NCBI RefSeq assembly: GCF_019278525.1
Contig: NZ_CP058986.1
Coordinates: 3,239,001-3,303,000, forward strand
From: Polaribacter sp. HaHaR_3_91
GTDB taxonomy: Bacteria > Bacteroidota > Bacteroidia > Flavobacteriales > Flavobacteriaceae
Direction of reading: 5' to 3'
Length of the DNA stretch: 64,000 bases
Shown here in pieces: positions 61,306 to 64,000 of this stretch; position 1 is the first letter of the stretch, and each line of letters begins with the position of its first letter. Made by a program: the position numbers and the translations under genes. The notes below the pieces were generated by a model. It worked only from the letters and a program-made list of their open reading frames with translations. It was not told where the DNA came from and made no database searches.

Positions 61306-61385
61306 TGTCATTGCGAGGCACGAAGCAATCTGCTAATCAAAAAGAGATTACCATAGTTTACAAAAAAGCAAACTTCGCAATGACA
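61306..61385. repeat. GTCATTGCGAGG dispersed inverted repeat, copy R7
   Basis: It begins TTGTCATTGCGAGGCACGAA, includes GCAATCTGC and GAGATTACC, and ends CTTCGCAATGACA. Between R6 and R7 (61155-61305) lies AT-rich sequence with TGAATGCTTCGCATTTGAAG and TGGCATCCTTT, perhaps a degraded relative. No gene is seen. Confidence 0.75.
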
Positions 61386-61481
61386 GCATAAAAGATATAG
61401 CTACTAAAAAAAAAGAAAATTTAAGAGACAAATTAACACATTACCTAAAAATAACCGTGTTTTCTATTTACGAAAAGTCAT

Positions 61482-61588
61482 AAAAAAAAGCGTCCCGTTT
61501 CAGGGAAGCTTTCCATTGGTTAACAAAACCACGACGCTTTTACTAAAGCGCCAAAACAACACAACTAATGCTGCCCTAACAAAAAGCA
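61482..61588 (-). ncRNA. Candidate ~105-nt structured small RNA
   Basis: This non-coding minus-strand unit has its own promoter (61594-61624) and ends in a hairpin AAAAGCGTC...GACGCTTTT with eight T. Internal hairpins are GCTGC...GCAGC near the 5' end, TGGTT-TTGTT-AACCA, and CCC-TGAAAC-GGG. The arm at 61533-61541 can alternatively pair with AAAGCG (61545-61550) instead of the terminator arm (61486-61494), so two exclusive folds exist. No ORF follows in this direction before the repeats and the convergent DUF456 gene, so it is not a leader. It is not recognisable as tmRNA, SRP RNA or RNase P. Confidence 0.6.
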
Positions 61589-61593
61589 GCCGA

Positions 61594-61624
61594 CAAATAT
61601 ACGATGTTTTTTAATATTCTCAAA
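61594..61624 (-). promoter_or_regulatory. Promoter of the candidate small RNA
   Basis: Minus strand TTTG (61621-61624), 19-bp spacer, TATATTTG (61594-61601): an exact match to TTTG-N19-TAnnTTTG with no coding sequence downstream. Confidence 0.7.
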
Positions 61625-61654
61625 TAAAGAAGTTGTTTTTTATTTTATTCTCAA

Positions 61655-61685
61655 TTGTCTATTAATTCATTTGATTGTATCTTTG
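61655..61685 (+). promoter_or_regulatory. lysS promoter
   Basis: TTG (61655-61657), 20-bp spacer, TATCTTTG (61678-61685), 35 bp before the ATG. It is divergent from the small-RNA promoter, the two -33 boxes being 31 bp apart. Confidence 0.75.
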
Positions 61686-61720
61686 CATTCTTAAATAAAC
61701 ATTAGAAAACTAAACAGCAA

Positions 61721-63415
61721 ATGCAATTATCAGAACAAGAAGTTGTACGTAGAGAAAAGCTCGTAAAATTACGTGCTTTAGGCATCAATCCTTATCCTGC
61801 AGATTTATATCCAATAGATTCAAATTCAGCAAAGATAAAGCAAGATTATGCTGAAGGAAAAAAGGTAATTATTGCTGGTAGACTAATGTCTATTAACATA
61901 CAAGGAAAAGCTTCTTTTGCACAATTACAAGACGGAGAAGGTAGAATACAAGTGTATTTTAACCGTGATGAAATTTGTACTGGTGAGGATAAAACCTTGT
62001 ACAATGATGTTTTTAAAAAATTACTAGATTTAGGTGATTTTGTAGGGATTGAAGGAGAATTATTTACCACTAAAGTGGGAGAAAAAACAGTACGAGTTAA
62101 GAACTTTACATTATTAAGTAAGTCTTTAAAACCATTGCCTTTACCAAAAGTAAAAGACGGTGTTACTTATGATGCTTTTACAGATCCTGAATTACGTTAC
62201 AGACAACGTTATGCAGATTTAGTGGTAAACCCACACGTAAAAGAGGTGTTTATAAAAAGAACAAAATTGTTTAACGCAATGCGTTCTTTCTTTAATGATG
62301 CTGGTTATTTTGAAGTTGAAACTCCGGTTTTACAACCAATTCCTGGAGGTGCAGCAGCAAGACCTTTTATAACGCATCACAACTCGCTAGATATTCCGTT
62401 ATATATGAGAATTGCTAATGAATTGTATTTAAAAAGATTAATTGTTGGTGGTTTTGATGGTGTGTATGAATTCTCTAAAAACTTTAGAAATGAAGGAATG
62501 GACAGAACTCATAACCCAGAATTTACAGCCATGGAAATCTATGTATCTTACAAAGATTACAATTGGATGATGGATTTTGCAGAGCAACTTTTAGAGCATT
62601 GTGCTATAGCTGTAAACGGAACTTCTGAAGCTACTTTTGGTGAACACAAAATAGACTTTAAAGCGCCTTATGCCAGAGTTACCATGGCAGATTCTATTAA
62701 GCATTTTACTGGTTTTGATATTACTGGTAAAACAGAAGATGAAATTAGAGCTGCTGCAAAAGGCATGAATATTCCTGTGGATGAAACAATGGGGAAAGGA
62801 AAGTTAATTGATGAAATTTTTGGTGAAAAATGTGAAGGAAACTACATTCAGCCAACTTTTATTACCGATTATCCTAAAGAGATGTCTCCACTTTGTAAAG
62901 AACACAGAGACAACCCAGAATTAACAGAGCGTTTTGAGTTAATGGTTTGTGGTAAAGAAATTGCCAACGCATATTCTGAATTAAATGACCCAATTGACCA
63001 ACGTGAGCGTTTTGAGCACCAATTAAAATTAGCTCAAAAAGGAGATGATGAAGCAACTGAGTTTATTGATGAAGATTTCTTAAGAGCGTTAGAATACGGA
63101 ATGCCTCCAACATCTGGAATGGGAATTGGAATGGACCGTTTAATTATGTTTTTAACCAACAACCAATCTATACAAGAAGTTTTATTCTTCCCTCAAATGA
63201 GACCAGAGAAAAAAGCGACTGCAGTAGAATTGAATGCTGATGAAAAAGCTGTTTTGGCAATTGTTACCAAAGCCGAAAAAATAGATTTAAACGACTTAAA
63301 AGTAAAATCTGGTTTGTCTAACAAAAAATGGGATAAAACCATTAAAGGTTTAACAAAACATAAAGTTGCAAAGGTTACTAAAACAGACGAAGGTTTGTTT
63401 GTTGAAATTGCATAG
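61721..63415 (+). CDS. lysS: Lysyl-tRNA synthetase, class II
   Basis: The 564-residue class II synthetase charges tRNA(Lys). The N-terminal OB-fold (VIIAGRLMSINIQGKASFAQ) is followed by motif 1 (FFNDAGYFEVETPVLQPIPG), motif 2 (FRNEGMDRTHNPEFTAMEIY) and motif 3 (GMGIGMDRLIMFL). The ~60-residue C-terminal tail (ADEKAVLAIVTKAEKIDLND and SNKKWDKTIKGLTKHKVAKV) is an extra helical domain beyond the E. coli enzyme, a feature I associate with Bacteroidetes LysS. It has its own promoter, a short 5' region without leader peptide, and a terminator. Confidence 0.97.
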   Translation: MQLSEQEVVRREKLVKLRALGINPYPADLYPIDSNSAKIKQDYAEGKKVIIAGRLMSINIQGKASFAQLQDGEGRIQVYFNRDEICTGEDKTLYNDVFKKLLDLGDFVGIEGELFTTKVGEKTVRVKNFTLLSKSLKPLPLPKVKDGVTYDAFTDPELRYRQRYADLVVNPHVKEVFIKRTKLFNAMRSFFNDAGYFEVETPVLQPIPGGAAARPFITHHNSLDIPLYMRIANELYLKRLIVGGFDGVYEFSKNFRNEGMDRTHNPEFTAMEIYVSYKDYNWMMDFAEQLLEHCAIAVNGTSEATFGEHKIDFKAPYARVTMADSIKHFTGFDITGKTEDEIRAAAKGMNIPVDETMGKGKLIDEIFGEKCEGNYIQPTFITDYPKEMSPLCKEHRDNPELTERFELMVCGKEIANAYSELNDPIDQRERFEHQLKLAQKGDDEATEFIDEDFLRALEYGMPPTSGMGIGMDRLIMFLTNNQSIQEVLFFPQMRPEKKATAVELNADEKAVLAIVTKAEKIDLNDLKVKSGLSNKKWDKTIKGLTKHKVAKVTKTDEGLFVEIA

Positions 63416-63460
63416 CAATTTCTAATCCTGAACTTGTTTCAGAATCTTATTTATAAAAAA

Positions 63461-63500
63461 ATGAAAAAGGAATTACAGCAATGTAGTTCCTTTTTTTTAT
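63461..63500 (+). terminator. lysS terminator
   Basis: AAAAAGGAATTACA - GCAA - TGTAGTTCCTTTTTTTT: 12-bp stem with one mismatch and T8. Confidence 0.88.
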
Positions 63501-63571
63501 GATGCATTTTTTATGTTGTTTCTTAAATTATTTTAGAATAGGTTTGCCTATACTAATACTATAAGTTATCA

Positions 63572-64000
63572 ATGGAAAATTATAAAGAAGTAATTGAATG
63601 CGTTTATGCTGATGTAAAAAATGTAGCTGACATTGGTAAAGTAGCTAGTTATATTCCTGAATTGGCATTTGTAGATCCATCTAATTTTGGCGTTGCTATT
63701 ACAACTATTGATAAAGAATCTTTTGGTGTTGGCGATTTTGACAAAAAATTTTCAGTACAAAGTATTACTAAAATTCTTTCATTAACCTTAGCTTATAAAT
63801 TTGAAGGCATAAAATTATGGGACCGAGTAGACGTAGAACCTTCTGGTAATCCGTTTAACTCCTTATTACAATTAGAAGCAGATTTAGGAAAACCTAGAAA
63901 CCCTTTCATAAATGCTGGAGCAATTGTGGTTTGCGATGTATTGGTCAGTCACCTTAACAACCCAAAAGAAGACTTCTTAGACTTCTGTAAAGATATTTCT
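63572..64000 (+). CDS. glsA: Glutaminase A, N-terminal part (runs off the window)
   Basis: The first 143 residues are open to the window edge. MENYKEVIECVYADVKNVAD opens the protein. The serine-lyase-like S-x-x-K site is Ser64-Ile-Thr-Lys67 (FSVQSITK), matching E. coli glutaminase Ser66/Lys69. PSGNPFNSLLQLE and GKPRNPFINAGAI are the substrate-binding motifs. The enzyme hydrolyses glutamine to glutamate and ammonia. It lies 156 bp after lysS beyond a terminator, so it is likely a separate unit. Confidence 0.95.
   Translation, partial: MENYKEVIECVYADVKNVADIGKVASYIPELAFVDPSNFGVAITTIDKESFGVGDFDKKFSVQSITKILSLTLAYKFEGIKLWDRVDVEPSGNPFNSLLQLEADLGKPRNPFINAGAIVVCDVLVSHLNNPKEDFLDFCKDIS

Noticed and set aside
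61482..61588. SRP RNA, tmRNA or 6S RNA identity for the small RNA
   Set aside because: The SRP core (UCAGG, GGAA tetraloop with AGCAG) is absent, and the unit is too short for tmRNA or typical 6S RNA.
61482..61720. Leader/attenuator of lysS
   Set aside because: The hairpin with T-run terminates minus-strand transcription and lies upstream of the lysS promoter; the lysS 5' region is about 30 nt with no leader ORF.

Overview
The window is a stretch of chromosome from a member of the Flavobacteriaceae, most like marine Polaribacter/Tenacibaculum relatives (inferred from gene content; no marker search was possible). The support is: strongly AT-rich DNA; promoters of the Bacteroidetes form TTG-N19/20-TAnnTTTG; no Shine-Dalgarno sequences; secreted proteins whose signal peptides end in ..AQ or a Cys lipobox; SusC/SusD and CarboxypepD_reg-type TonB receptors; a FecR/ECF-sigma pair; and flavobacterial gene fusions (gatB::aspS, secD::secF, hpt::adk). 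No rRNA, tRNA, insertion sequence, prophage or CRISPR array was seen.

Layout. 0-11.3 kb: end of a TPR protein with a plug-less TonB-receptor-type barrel, a TPR/MepA-like peptidase pair, a three-gene set (M28 peptidase, DoxX protein, amidohydrolase), a FUSC membrane protein, a decayed CDGSH gene and a tandem FKBP lipoprotein. 11.4-14.6 kb: a tricorn-like S41 protease. 14.6-22.8 kb (minus strand): a complete trp operon, order trpL-trpE-trpG-trpD-trpC-trpF-trpB-DUF3050-like-trpA. It has a Trp-Trp leader peptide and attenuator in front, and dispersed inverted repeats in every large intergenic gap. 22.8-23.2 kb: an antitoxin-like gene followed by only the tail of a toxin. 23.4-28.6 kb (minus strand): gatC-gatA-gatB::aspS. 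28.8-33.1 kb: a hydrolase::GDPD fusion and a TonB receptor. 33.7-47.6 kb: gyrB, an outer-membrane protein, mdh, recQ, two orphan genes in an AT-rich island, secDF, hpt::adk and obgE. 47.8-57.2 kb (minus strand): sigma, FecR, SusC, SusD, zinc lipoprotein, DUF4302. 57.5-60.4 kb: TonB-C lipoprotein, M56 protease and BlaI repressor. 60.5-64 kb: a DUF456 protein, a candidate small RNA, lysS and the start of glsA.

The main discovery candidate is the leader in front of gatC (28445-28578). A promoter is followed by a 15-residue ORF, MINNNNNRNFNNPNC, in which 9 residues are Asn. Its stop codon lies two bases before a 10-base segment that pairs with the 5' arm of a rho-independent terminator. This has every part of a classical ribosome-stalling attenuator, tuned to Asn-tRNA(Asn). 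It controls the genes that would make Asn-tRNA(Asn) by transamidation: GatC, GatA and a single polypeptide joining GatB to an AspRS. That AspRS carries His where E. coli has Leu, at the position linked to non-discriminating enzymes. The trp operon carries a second attenuator with the same geometry, which makes the Asn version more credible.
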